Of a stretch of DNA of 64,000 nucleotides, positions 46,215 to 56,912 are shown piece by piece. Under the pieces are notes generated by a model. The model was not told where the DNA came from, did no database searches, and saw only the letters and a program-made list of their open reading frames with translations. The stretch is from Chlamydomonas reinhardtii (Eukaryota > Chlorophyta > Chlorophyceae > Chlamydomonadales > Chlamydomonadaceae): contig NC_057010.1 in assembly GCF_000002595.2 (NCBI RefSeq), forward strand, positions 5,881,527 to 5,945,526, written 5' to 3'. The stretch's first letter is position 1; the number at the start of each line of letters is the position of its first letter. Position numbers and translations under genes: made by a program.

Positions 46215-47015
46215 AGGAGTGTCATACTTGGCGTTTTGTTGTGGTTGTCGAAAGCCCCGGGAACGCCTCGCTGAAGGCAGACTGGAACGTAGGCGAAGTA
46301 CGGTAGGGTTTGCGGTTGCATGTCTAAACGCTATGATCTGGCGCAGCGCTGTGGCGGACTGAAATACGATGCACGCTATTGATGCATGAACTTTCGTACG
46401 TGAAATGTACGTGCTCCATTCCAGTGTCTGGATTTTATTGGTGCAACTGAACGCATGAGCATGAGCACATACAGAAGGGCGGAATTTGTAATTGTAATTG
46501 GAAGTAGTGTGGCACCATCGATAGCACTCCCTTTCAGCTCAAACATCACCATTCACCTATTGCGGCACACCCTGGCACACCACTCGAGAACGTGCGCCAA
46601 CCGGAGTGAGGCGGCTCTCACGCCACACACTTGAATGTTATCGACGATGCTGAGGAAACAAGAAGCGCGCACGATGCCAGAAGACGGCAGGGTAGTATGG
46701 GCTGAGCACCATTCATCAAATCCCCGCCGCTGTGCACACCCATGATACGGTAAACAAATGTGCACATGCGTGTCACAAACTTCGTTGGCACAAACCATAG
46801 CTTGCGACGACAGTAGACCCCACGCGGCCCCCCTGCCCAATCATCAAAACCCCCATAATTTTGCACCGAACAAGAACGAGGGAACAGTCCCCGTATGCAC
46901 TTCCCAATCATCCCAATCATTTGTACTCTTATAGAAACCATTCATACGCTTGCAGCATGAGGTTGTCTTGCGTTTAACGAGCGGCGGTCACGACAACGTC
47001 ATCCATCTACTGTGT
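46215..47015. other. Convergent intergenic region, arsJ and GAPDH
   Basis: 801 bp between the two stop codons. It contains the two TGTAA signals of the plus-strand gene. No minus-strand TGTAA was found before 46215, so the GAPDH poly(A) site may use a variant signal. No further gene. Confidence 0.5.
46487..46497 (+). terminator. Tandem TGTAA poly(A) signals for arsJ
   Basis: Two TGTAA pentamers, at 46487-46491 and 46493-46497, about 275 bp after the stop. TGTAA is the volvocine nuclear polyadenylation signal. Confidence 0.65.
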
Positions 47016-50000
47016 CTACATCTTGGCCGCCACGATCTTGGCCAGATCCACCATGCGGCAGCTGTAGCCGTACTCGTTGTCGTACCAGGCATAGATCTTG
47101 ACCATGGTGCCGTCAATGACCTGTGGGCCGTACGGCAGACACGGGGGTAAAGACTGTTAACACCTACGGCTGCTGTTTGCCTGCACACACGCTAGTCCGC
47201 ACGCGCTGACCCTCTGGCCACTGCCCTCCGCACCCACACACACGCTGGTCATGCCTTGCAAACGCATGCCTGGAACTCCCTCCCGCCGCCTACGCGCACC
47301 CCCCACCCCACCCCCCACCCCCACCCCACCCCACCCCCACCCCACCCCACCCCACCCCACCCCACCCCACCCCACCCTGCCGCCTCACCTGCGTGCACGC
47401 GGCGTCCACGATGGAGCTGCGGGCGTCGTTGACGTAGTCGGTGGAGACCTTGGGCACCTCATCGAAGCCCAGGATGCCGGACAGGTAGGTCTGGCTGGCC
47501 TCCTGTAGGGAGGATGATGGGTGGTGTGCAGTAGGAGGGGTGGTGGTGGTGGTGGGGTGGTGGTCAGCAGGGTTGGGTGGGAGGGAGGTGCGGGGCCTAG
47601 GTGCGGTGCAGGCGGGCCGACGCTGCCTGACATTGCAATCCGCGTATACCGTATGTACACTTGTACACGGCATGACATGTTTCCTTCCGTTCAACGCATG
47701 CCCACAAGCCGGCGCCCGCCCGCTCCCAGATGGCCCCCACATATGCGGATATGCCCGCCCGCACCTTGAGCAGCTTGTTGACCTCCTCCTCGGTCGTCTT
47801 GCGCTTCACGTCGAACACGCAGTCGGTGATGGAGGCGTTGGTCAGCGGCACACGCACAGCCAGACCGTTCAGCTTGCCCTGTTGCGGGTGCGGGCGCGTG
47901 TGTGAAGAGGTAAGGTTATGGTGCGGTGTGGCGAAGGGGCGAAACAGGGCGGGTTGCAACGATGACAAGTGAGGTGGTTTAATTACCGAAGCCGAGAAGT
48001 GGAATACCGTATCGCGACTGGCCCCAGCACACATGTCGCTCGTGCCCAAGCGCGGGCCACAGTGCTCGCCCGGCCCGGCCCTTGCATGTCCGGTGCGCCC
48101 TGCAGACTACTGCCCTCCCTGTACGTCCCCTCCCGCCCACTGCCTCCGCGCCACCAGGCCGCACACGACACCCCATGCCCTGCCGCCCGCTGCCGCTCAG
48201 CCCCGCTGCCCCGCAGCCCCACTGCCGCACAGCCCCGCTGTCCCGCAGCCCCACTGCTGCACAGCCCCGCTGTCCCAAACCCACCTTGAGCTCGGGGAAG
48301 ATGAGCGCGATGGCGGTGGCGCTGCCCGTGGAGGTGGGCGCCAGGTTCACCAGTCCCGAGCTGCGAGAAGAAAGAGCGTCGCGATGTTGTGAGGGCGGGC
48401 CGGGCCGGTGATGTCAGTTGGCAAAGTTGCTTGCGAAACTTTACCGTACATATGGGCTTAGGCACGTTACCGCATAACCAAACTTGCACATGGAAGTGCC
48501 AGCAAGCCGTGGAACACCCAGGAACATCGCCTTTCGCCCTCAAGCCACACACGCACCGGGCGCGGCGCAGGTCGGCCTTCTTCGAGTTGGGCGCGTCCAC
48601 GATGGTCTGTGTTACAGAAAGCAAAAGCATGTTATGCCATGTGCGTGTCTGTGTGTGGGGGGCATATGTGCCGCAGTTTGCCAGGGTTCGCGGCGGCGAC
48701 CAAACGGCAAAGGTGACAGGTGACGGCGCATGTGAGGCTGCCACGTACTGCCTGGCACGCATTCGCAAGCTGTGCCCCATAGGAGCGCATCTCTTCGCCG
48801 CCCCCGGCCTTCCATAGCATTCTCGCCGCTCCCCTCTTCGTTGGGGCCAAGCTGGCTGCCCCAGGTCCTGCGAACCCCCACCCGCATGCCCACGCCCATG
48901 CCCACGTACCTGGGTGTTGGTGAGGTTGTGAATGGTGGTGATGCAGCCGCGGTCAATGCCCAGCTTCTCGTGGATCACCTATACATGTGTGTATTGTGTG
49001 TGTGGCCATGTGGGCATTACCACGTGGGCGTGTCACACGTGCGTTAATCGCAGCCAGGACCAGAATCCTGTAGGAGTGAGTTGACTGCCCTTCCGCCCCC
49101 AACACCCTCCCCCCCGGCCCCCTCACAAGCACCTTGACCACGGGCGCCAGGCAGTTGGTGGTGCAGGAGGCGGCGGTCACGATGTGGTCCACTGCGGGGT
49201 CGTACTTGTCCTGTGGGTGTGGAGGTGAGGGGTTGTGGAGACGTGTTGAGTGGTTGAATACAACGGGCGTGCCCCTCCCCCACGTGCCAAGTGCCCATGC
49301 GGCCATCCAAACACAGCCTGTGCCGACAGCCTCCTGGCTTACAAGGACACCCAACCGCCGCAAGCCAGTATGTAACACGTGATGCTCGTGACCTCCCTAT
49401 CTCTCTCCTGACCTTCTCCCAGCCCTCCACCTGCCAGCCTCCTCCTCCTCGTCCCTCCACCTCCCCCACAGCCCCCACAGCAGCCACTCACGTCGTTGCA
49501 GCCCACCACCACGTTGAGCACCGCCGGCGTGTCCTTCACCGGCGCGCTGACCACCACCTTGTTGGCGCCCAGGGCGTCAAAGTGCGGCGCGATGGCGGCG
49601 CGGGTCAGGAACACGCCGGTGCACTCCCACGCCTGGTCCACGGCCACGCCGTCGGCCAGCTTGATCTGGGGGGGGAGGCGAGAAGAGACGAGGTGAGATG
49701 GAGACGTGGATGCGGGGGTGGGCATAATGCTTGGTTCAGTAGCTTGCGCACCGTTGTATGGGTGTACGAGTGCTGGTACCCGCGCCGGTAGATAGCAGAA
49801 CATGAACAACATGAACCAGATGCCTGGCACGTGAAAGCCGCAGTCGGTGCAATGGGCCAATGGCGTGGCGTCCCCTCCCACTCTTACGCTCTGTTCAAAC
49901 CTGGATCCTCGCGTCGTTGTGGTTGCTTACTGGGAATGGTTGAAACAACCTCCCCCGGCCCCGACGTAAGGGACCGTGCAACTGTCCTTCCGCGCCCGCA

Positions 50001-50668
50001 CCCCAGCACCCTCACGTGCTCGTGCTGTCTGTCCGCTGCCCCCTCCCCTGCTGCTCCGTGCCCAGCCCGCTCACCCCCTCAATGGACTTGCAGTTGGTGT
50101 AGGGGATGCGGTCCACGCGGTCCCCCTCCTTAACCACAATGCAGTTGCCATCCACGCTCACGTCCGGGCCCCAGGTGCCTGCATGGTCCGGTCCGGTGTG
50201 GATCCAGGGTCAAGTCACACCGCTGTCGTCATGGCCGCCTGGTGCTTGTTATAACCTGCTGCTAGGACGGCGTGAAAAGAGTAGCCGGCTGATCGGACCC
50301 GTGTGCTGCGTGCTGCCACTGCCAAGCTTCCCCCGCCCTTCGTCCCTCGCCCCCTGCCCTCTATGGATCCGCCAAGAACGCACCGTGCACGGAGTCGTAT
50401 TTGATCAGGTACGCCACAGACTCAATGGCGGTGATGTCGTTCAGGTGCACGAACTGGAACACGTCCTGCTGGGCCCACGCCACACGGAAAGCCAAGCGAC
50501 CTGCGCGTGCACCACCGGCTATCAGTGCGACAGTCGCGCATGCGCTCTGAACCGGGCACCCATATCTCCACACCATTTAGACCACTAAATGTCAAGATTG
50601 AGGCGTTCGGCGCCGCGCCGCTCACCGATGCGCCCGCATCCATTGAGAAGAACCTTCTTTGGCGCCAT
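47016..50668 (-). CDS. gapdh: ArsJ-associated-type glyceraldehyde-3-phosphate dehydrogenase
   Basis: Predicted to form 1-arseno-3-phosphoglycerate from glyceraldehyde-3-phosphate, NAD+ and arsenate. Eleven exons: 50668-50626, 50500-50384, 50178-50075, 49665-49492, 49210-49133, 48978-48910, 48606-48557, 48360-48285, 47878-47765, 47502-47389, 47120-47016. They join in frame to about 347 residues, the normal GAPDH length, with no transit peptide (start [20 protein letters not shown]), so cytosolic. The catalytic Cys162 is in [11 protein letters not shown]. The catalytic His189 is in [10 protein letters not shown], where plant glycolytic GAPDHs have an H-(A/S)-Y/M-T type block; an HxxTNTQ block, [20 protein letters not shown] and [11 protein letters not shown] are what I know from bacterial GAPDHs encoded next to arsJ. 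The nucleotide loop has Cys where GFGRIG is usual. It shares a short divergent region with PGK. Confidence 0.85.
47306..47376. repeat. (CCCCA)n pentanucleotide run
   Basis: In the last GAPDH intron; on the sense strand it is (TGGGG)n starting within about 15-20 nt of the donor at 47388. Repeated G4 blocks could form an RNA G-quadruplex. Confidence 0.9.
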
Positions 50669-50919
50669 GACGTGCAGTGTCGGTGCAATAATGTAAAGCG
50701 CTTCTATTTAATCAACAGAATGTACTACGGCGGTGTCGCGCACTCAACGTCTTTCGGCTATTTGTTTCTTGGATCCACGAGGAATGAATATTCGGCGCAG
50801 GACGGAAATCGAGCTGGGCCATTTGACGGCGCGTGTACTGCTCCTAACGACGACGTTACCAGACTTCTTTTATTACACTTTGTCATGCCCCGGTAGTCGA
50901 GGTTCACCAAAACCATAGA
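50669..50919. promoter_or_regulatory. 251-bp bidirectional promoter of GAPDH and PGK
   Basis: Only 251 bp separate the two start codons, which point away from each other. TATA-like AT-rich motifs lie about 35-50 bp before each ATG: TAAATAGA read on the minus strand at 50710-50703, and TTTTATTA at 50868-50875 on the plus strand. Leaders would be short. The arrangement implies joint regulation, possibly by arsenate or phosphate status; this is inference. Confidence 0.55.
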
Positions 50920-53900
50920 ATGCAAGCTGACGACCCCGCCCGCCTGCTTCGCGATGTGGTGAATGACTTAATAGCACCTGAACTCGATGTCGCAAACGTC
51001 GACGTGTCGGGCAAGCGGGTGCTGCTGCGCGTGGACTTCAACGTCCCCGTGGACGAAGCGACTGGCGCAGTGACGGGTGAGTACAGGCGCCGTGGAGTCT
51101 CCCTCAGCGCGCGGCGTTTCGCGGCTGCGCGGCCACGACCGAGGGCAACAGGGCATTTGTATGAGGGTATGAGGCAGGGCGCGGTAGCCCTCCAAAAGTG
51201 GGCATTCAGGGGTTCCGCCGCCAAACCCCGCCCTGTCGGTTTGCCTTCCACGGCACACCCCCGACGAGCGCTCCCTCCCCACCCCCACCGCCACCTCCTC
51301 CCCAACACCGCCCGCCCCCACTCTCCACCTCAAACTTCACACGCCCAAACACACACGCACGCGCCCACAGACGCCTCCCGCATCACCGCCGTGCTGCCCA
51401 CCATCCGCCTGCTGGCCAGCCGCGGCGCCCGACTGATCCTGGCCTCCCACTTCGGCCGGCCGGAGCCTAAGAAGCAATCCCGGGCTCAGATGGAAGCCGC
51501 CTTCAGCCTGGCGCCCGTGGCCGCCTGGCTAGAGCGGGAGCTCAACGGCAGTAGCAGCAGCGTCCCGGGCGGCGGCTCAAACGGCAGCAGCAGCGACGCC
51601 AAAAATAACCATGCCAACGGCGACGGCAGTAGCAGTAGCAGCAAGTTGTTTGTGGGTCTGGCGGGCGACTGCATTGGGCCGGAGGCGGAGGCGGCAGTGG
51701 CGGCGCTACAGCCGGGCCAGGTGCTGCTGCTGCAGAACACGCGCTTCCACGCGGGGGACGGCGCCAACGACTCGGGGTTCAGCGGGGCGCTGGCGGCGCT
51801 GTGCGACGTGTTCGTGCAGGACGCGTTCGGGGTGGTGCACCGAGACCAGGGCAGCGTCACGGTGCGTGTGTGTATGTGTGGGGAGGGGAGGGGCGGGGGG
51901 AAGTGGGGGGGGGGGGCGAGGGGCGGGCGGGGGGAGTGGGGCTTGATGCGCTCTGCGGCTGTAATTGTAGGGCCTTACCGCAGGCCGGCAGACTGATGGC
52001 ACGTGCGCGAGTAGGCGTGACGTGGGCTGCGAGGGGATGGGCCGCAAGTGTCGTGCCGCATCATAATGCGCTGTCTCTTAGATACCTTTCCCTCCCTTTC
52101 CCGCCCGTCAGGGCATCACGGCGCACGTGTCCGAGTGCTACCCGGGTCCACTGGTGCGGCGTGAGCTCACAGAGCTGGCGCACCGCCTGTTCGAGCCGGT
52201 CAGGTGAGAGGGCTGGGCGGACGATATGCCCTGTCCCAACAATGAACTTCTACCATCATGGGCAAGCCATCATCTTCAGCGGCGGCTGAGGGGCGCGTCC
52301 GCGCGTGTGGGGATGCCCTGGTGGTGATGCCGCGCACGCACACGCAGCCGTGTGGGGTATGCTGGGACTGCAACCTACAGCCGCATGTCAGGGCCCTCCT
52401 CCACTCCACCTCCCTTCCCCTGTCACCCCCTGGTCTCTCCGCTATACAGAATCCCCATGTTGTCTCCCCACCACCACCACCACCACCCCAGTCTCCCCCT
52501 GCCTCCCCCTCCTGCTGCCCTGTGCGCGCAGGCCACTGGGTGTGGTGCTGGGCGGCGCCAAGGTGGCAGACAAGATAGGGGTGGTGGCGGCGCTGGTGGA
52601 GATGGCGGACGTGGTGGCGGTGGGTAGACGTGAAGCGGGCGGGGCTGGCAGAGGGGCAGGTAGAGGGAAGGGAGGGGGAGAGGAGGAAGGAAGTCGGAGG
52701 GAGGTGACATATATGGGCTTCCTCCCAGGGGCGTGCGGAGCTGGGGTGGGGGCGTGTCGAGTGTGCCCACTGCCCATCCGGGTCGTTGCCTGTCCCGTCT
52801 CTGCCACACGGCAAAGCCTGCCGCACCATCCCCGAGTCGCCTCCACGCCCTCACCTCCACGTCCACATCTGTGATGACACGCGCCGCGCCGTGTGTCTCA
52901 CGCCGTGTGTCTCATGCAGGTGGGCGGGCGCATGGCGTTCACGCTGCTGGCGGCACGTGGCGTGTCAGTGGGCTCCACACAGATCGAGCCCGACTGGCTG
53001 GAGGTGGGGCGGCGGGCAGGCGGCAGGCGGGGGCAGGGGCGAAGGCAGGGGCAGGGGCAGGCGCGGGGACGATAGAGCCGCAGGGGATGGGCCGGGGGCT
53101 ACTGTGTGTCGAGGGCGATGGGGTCAGGCGCGGGGGCAACGGCGAGGTCGACAGCGGAGGTGACGGCTTATGCAAACATGTTTCGGATGAAGCTTTCAAG
53201 CGCACACGCCTACACCTGTACATACACACCCATACGGTACCTGCACACCGCACACGCACACCTGCCCCCCCTGCTGTCTACTTCGCTACACTTCTCTGTA
53301 CCAATCTTTGCAATTCCCCGCTTACGTCTTGCACGCAGCCCTGCCGCGCCATGATGGCCCGCGCCGGCCAGCGCGGCACCCAGCTGCTGCTGCCCGGCGA
53401 CGTACTGTGGTCGTCCAGCCTGGCGGCGCCCGTGGACACGGGAGTGCAGGTGGGCGGGGCGGGCGGAGTGGGCGGCGCGGGCGGGTGGGCGGGGTGGGCG
53501 GCAGCAGGGAGGGGTGTCTGGGTGACGGGTAGGGCTGGAGGGGGCGGGTAGGGAGGGGTGTCCGGATGACGGGTAGGGCTGGAGGGGGCGGGTAGGGAGG
53601 GGTGTCCGGGTGACGGGTAGGGTGGCGGGGCCGGGGGCACTGGGGCTTGGGGCCCGGGTGGCGTGGAGCGGCGCGGCCTGGAGGACACCATCACGCGTCC
53701 GCGGACTGTGCGTCGCCACTGCCTGCCGCTGTGATGCTATCCTGCCGCTGTGCTGTTATCCTGCCGGCGCTGCCGCAACGTCCACCCTGTCTCACACTTG
53801 TGTCTCACATGCACGTGTCATGTATGTGCCGGTATATATGCCGCTGCTCCCCCCCACACACAGGTGCTCACACTGGACTGCTGCACAGAGGAGAGCCCCT

Positions 53901-54036
53901 GCATCCCCGCGGGTGGGTAGGCGGGTGCGGGTGTCCACACGCGATACATACACACAGACACACGCCACGCGCGCGTTGTCGGTTCCCATCCAACGCACGT
54001 ACGCACGGGTGTGCACTCACGCGCACGCGCACACGC

Positions 54037-54077
<41 letters not shown>

Positions 54078-55307
54078 CGCGGGTTGCGCGATTTCCGGTT
54101 GGTAAGACCGGCGGCTCACAGCAGCAGGTATGCGAGGTAACTTCAGGTAAACCGTCGCTTTGCTGCATCGCATATACTGCCTTTGCGCTATGTTTTCCTT
54201 GTGCTCTTTAACACACACACACACACACACGCACACACACACACACACATACACAGGGCGCTATGGAGTGGACATCGGGCCCGAGACCAGCGCGGCCTTC
54301 GGTGCGGCGCTGCAGCGCTGCAAGACCATCTTCTGGAACGGACCCATGGGTGAGTGAGGGAGACGTCAGCACAGGAGGAGGGCCTACAGCCCAGGGGCGG
54401 TGGCGGCGTTCGTGGTGTTGGTGGTGGCGGCCATGGTGATGGGTACAGCACTGCTATCAAAAGCAGCGATCAGTTTGGTGGGTGGTTGCGTAGGGAGTAG
54501 GTATGTGCCAGTAGCAGTGCGGTGGCTGAGCCAAACCCTGGCTATGTGTTGGGTCGCAGGCAAGTTCGAGGTGCCGGAGTTTGCCCAGGGCACGGTGGCG
54601 GTGGCTCAGGCCATGAATGAAGCCAGCCGCAACCATGGAGCCATTACCATCATCGGAGGTGAGTGTGTCTGTGTGTGCAGGCTGTGGGGGTCACGCGTGG
54701 AGGCAGGGACGCGAGGACGGCCACGGGGCTGGAGCCGTGGAGGCGGTCGTTGTTGCGCGGTGCTCGCGGCGCCATGCTGCCACTGCGCACCCGCGCATGT
54801 AGGCCGCACTGCACGCACCCAGGGCCCCCGGGCACCGTGCCTGCCCAGCCGCCCACGGCCCATGCTCGTCCCATGCACGGCCCGCGCAACACGCTTGCAG
54901 GCGGCGACTCGGTGGCTGCCGTAACGGCTGCGGGCTTGGATGGAGCCATCACCCACATCTCCACAGGTGGCGGAGCGTCCCTGGAGTTGATCGAGGGTGA
55001 GAGGGGTTGCGTGCTTGTTTTGTTACTTATGTGTATCGTGTGTTTCGTGTGTGTTAGAACGGAGAACTCATGAGAAGGCAGTGCCAGCGCCCAAAGCACT
55101 GCGCCTGAGCACTCCCCCTCTCGGCTTGGCTGATCCGCAGGCAAGGGTATGCCTGGTCTCCGGGCGCTGCTGCGGGGGCGCACCGTGTCTGCGTCAGCAC
55201 CCGCGCCGGCGCCCGCCCCTGCTCCGGCGCCAACGCCTGTGCCGGTTCCGCAGCAGACGGCTGCGGCGGCGCCGGCCTGCTGCGCTGCTAAGAAGTGCTG
55301 CACGTAA
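50920..55307 (+). CDS. PGK: Phosphoglycerate kinase with cysteine-pair tail
   Basis: Transfers phosphate between 1,3-bisphosphoglycerate and ADP. Eleven exons: 50920-51076, 51371-51861, 52112-52203, 52532-52619, 52920-53003, 53339-53449, 53864-53912, 54257-54349, 54560-54658, 54901-54996, 55141-55307. They join in frame to about 508 residues, against about 400-420 for the core enzyme. Conserved blocks are present: [69 protein letters not shown] and [16 protein letters not shown]. It has no transit peptide and looks cytosolic, unlike the plastid PGK of green algae. Oddities: a Ser/Gly/Asn insert at about 111-144, an extra DCC...C group at 347-354, and an Ala/Pro tail ending CCAAKKCCT (cysteines 500, 501, 506, 507). 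Its placement beside GAPDH and ArsJ suggests an arsenic-linked isoform. Confidence 0.85.
54020..54249. repeat. CA microsatellites before PGK exon 8
   Basis: Two CA runs (54020-54075 and 54210-54249) in the intron before PGK exon 8. The second ends a few bases before the acceptor TACACAG at 54250-54256. Confidence 0.9.
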
Positions 55308-55379
55308 CTGAAACACTGAGCTGGCGCTTGGGGTGGTCACGGACACTGGCAGCATGAAGGCATGCGTATAGTACGGCAA

Positions 55380-55384
55380 TGTAA
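55380..55384 (+). terminator. TGTAA poly(A) signal of PGK
   Basis: TGTAA 73 bp after the PGK stop, in the typical volvocine position. Confidence 0.7.
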
Positions 55385-56912
55385 TAAGAAGCGGGAATGG
55401 AGGTTCGGCGGTTGCTTCCATTGACGGCGTGGATGCAGAGCGCCAGGTTTCATTTTGCACGTTGGCGACGGGATCTAACAGTCCCCTCGGTGCATATTTC
55501 CCTGTGCGACCAAGGAGCTTGCAAGTGGTTAAGAAGATGTGCGGCGCATATTGCGTCTTTTGGTGCCTGCATGCTCGGAAGCGTGTGTTTGCATGAGTTG
55601 TTGTACGATGGGCGTATCGAGGCACAGTTCACGATGCGCTACAATTCATCATGGACAAACGGGCGGGGACAAACGGGCGGCTAATGTTGTGCCCTCAGCT
55701 TTGAGGGCTTTGCTTACGTGACCGTAACTTTCGTACGTTGCCACGGGTATCCTCGAATGGTCAATGTACAATGGTACATGCAGGTTTCTCTCATTCTCTG
55801 TCGAACGCGTCTGCTGGCTATTGCTGCCTCTTGCACGTGGCGACTGGCACGGATCACGCCATCGGCGCGGTCGGTCGGACGGTCGGTCAGCAGTAGATAG
55901 CAGCAGCAGCAGGACACAGCCTTGCAGGCAGCAGCGCTGGGCGTGCACACGCGCCGGTGATTGGTGTTTCGTGAGGGTGACACCGTGGGGTGACTTAAAT
56001 ACATCCTAAAGGGCAAGCCGCAACAGTGTGCAGCATTGCAACGTGGCACGGGGCGATGGGACGATGGGTCCGGGGTGTATGCAAGTACGCAACGGAGTGC
56101 CAGTGTGGCGGCGCAGGTGCTGTGCCTTGCATGGCGTTGGGGCGCGCGGTGGGCGGTGGGCCGTGGGCACGACGACAGTGTGGGACCAGCCTGGCCTGAC
56201 CCGGGTTGGCACATGGCCTTGGGCAACTGGTACAGGTTCTTGCAAGCTCCCTGAGTAAGATTTGTAACTGCTCCTTGCTAGTGCTGGCATGAGAGCCGCC
56301 AGGAAGCAGCCACCACTAACGCTACCGGTTCACATGCCCAGTTGCGCGTGTGCTGCCCAGCAGATACCGGTACGTAGTCACTGGAGTTCAACAGAGCAGC
56401 AATCTCAGATCCTCGCCACAGTGACGATACAACCACGAAAGTACGGTAATCATGCAACCATCGTACTCATGCGCATCAACACCACATGCAACGATGCACG
56501 ACACAGAGCAGGCACTCTCCTCAAGCGGTCATGTTCACTCACTCGTCTTCGCCCACCCCCTGGCAGTAGCAGTAAGGAAATGCCATCTTCATTCCTCCTC
56601 TTTATACGCTCAGTCCACTGCGGGTGTCACTCATTTACCCAATGCCTACAGCCCTTCGCTCCTCTCTGCTCGCCTCGCCTCGCCTCGCCTCGCTGCTGCG
56701 CTGTGCTGTGCTGCCAGCCGTCACCACTCATCCCGCAATTCAAGACCCATGATTGCGCTGCCCACCAACCATTGCATCCCCCATACTTCCTACCTACCTC
56801 CAGCTCCACCAGGGCGTACATCATCATGACAGTTATTTCCATTTCAGGCTCTCAGCGGCTCATTTCTCTTTCAGGCTCTCAGCAGCCCACAGGGCCCAAC
56901 CAGTCCATACTC
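55385..56912. other. Convergent intergenic region
   Basis: This lies between PGK (+) and the arsenate-reductase-like gene (-). It has mixed composition, with short CGCCT repeats near 56670-56695 and a duplicated CAGGCTCTCAG near 56848-56884. I see no supported gene. Confidence 0.4.

Noticed and set aside
50920-55307. Plastid Calvin-cycle PGK
   Set aside because: No transit peptide, and the sequence looks divergent from the plastid enzyme as I know it; the insert and Cys tail are also unusual.
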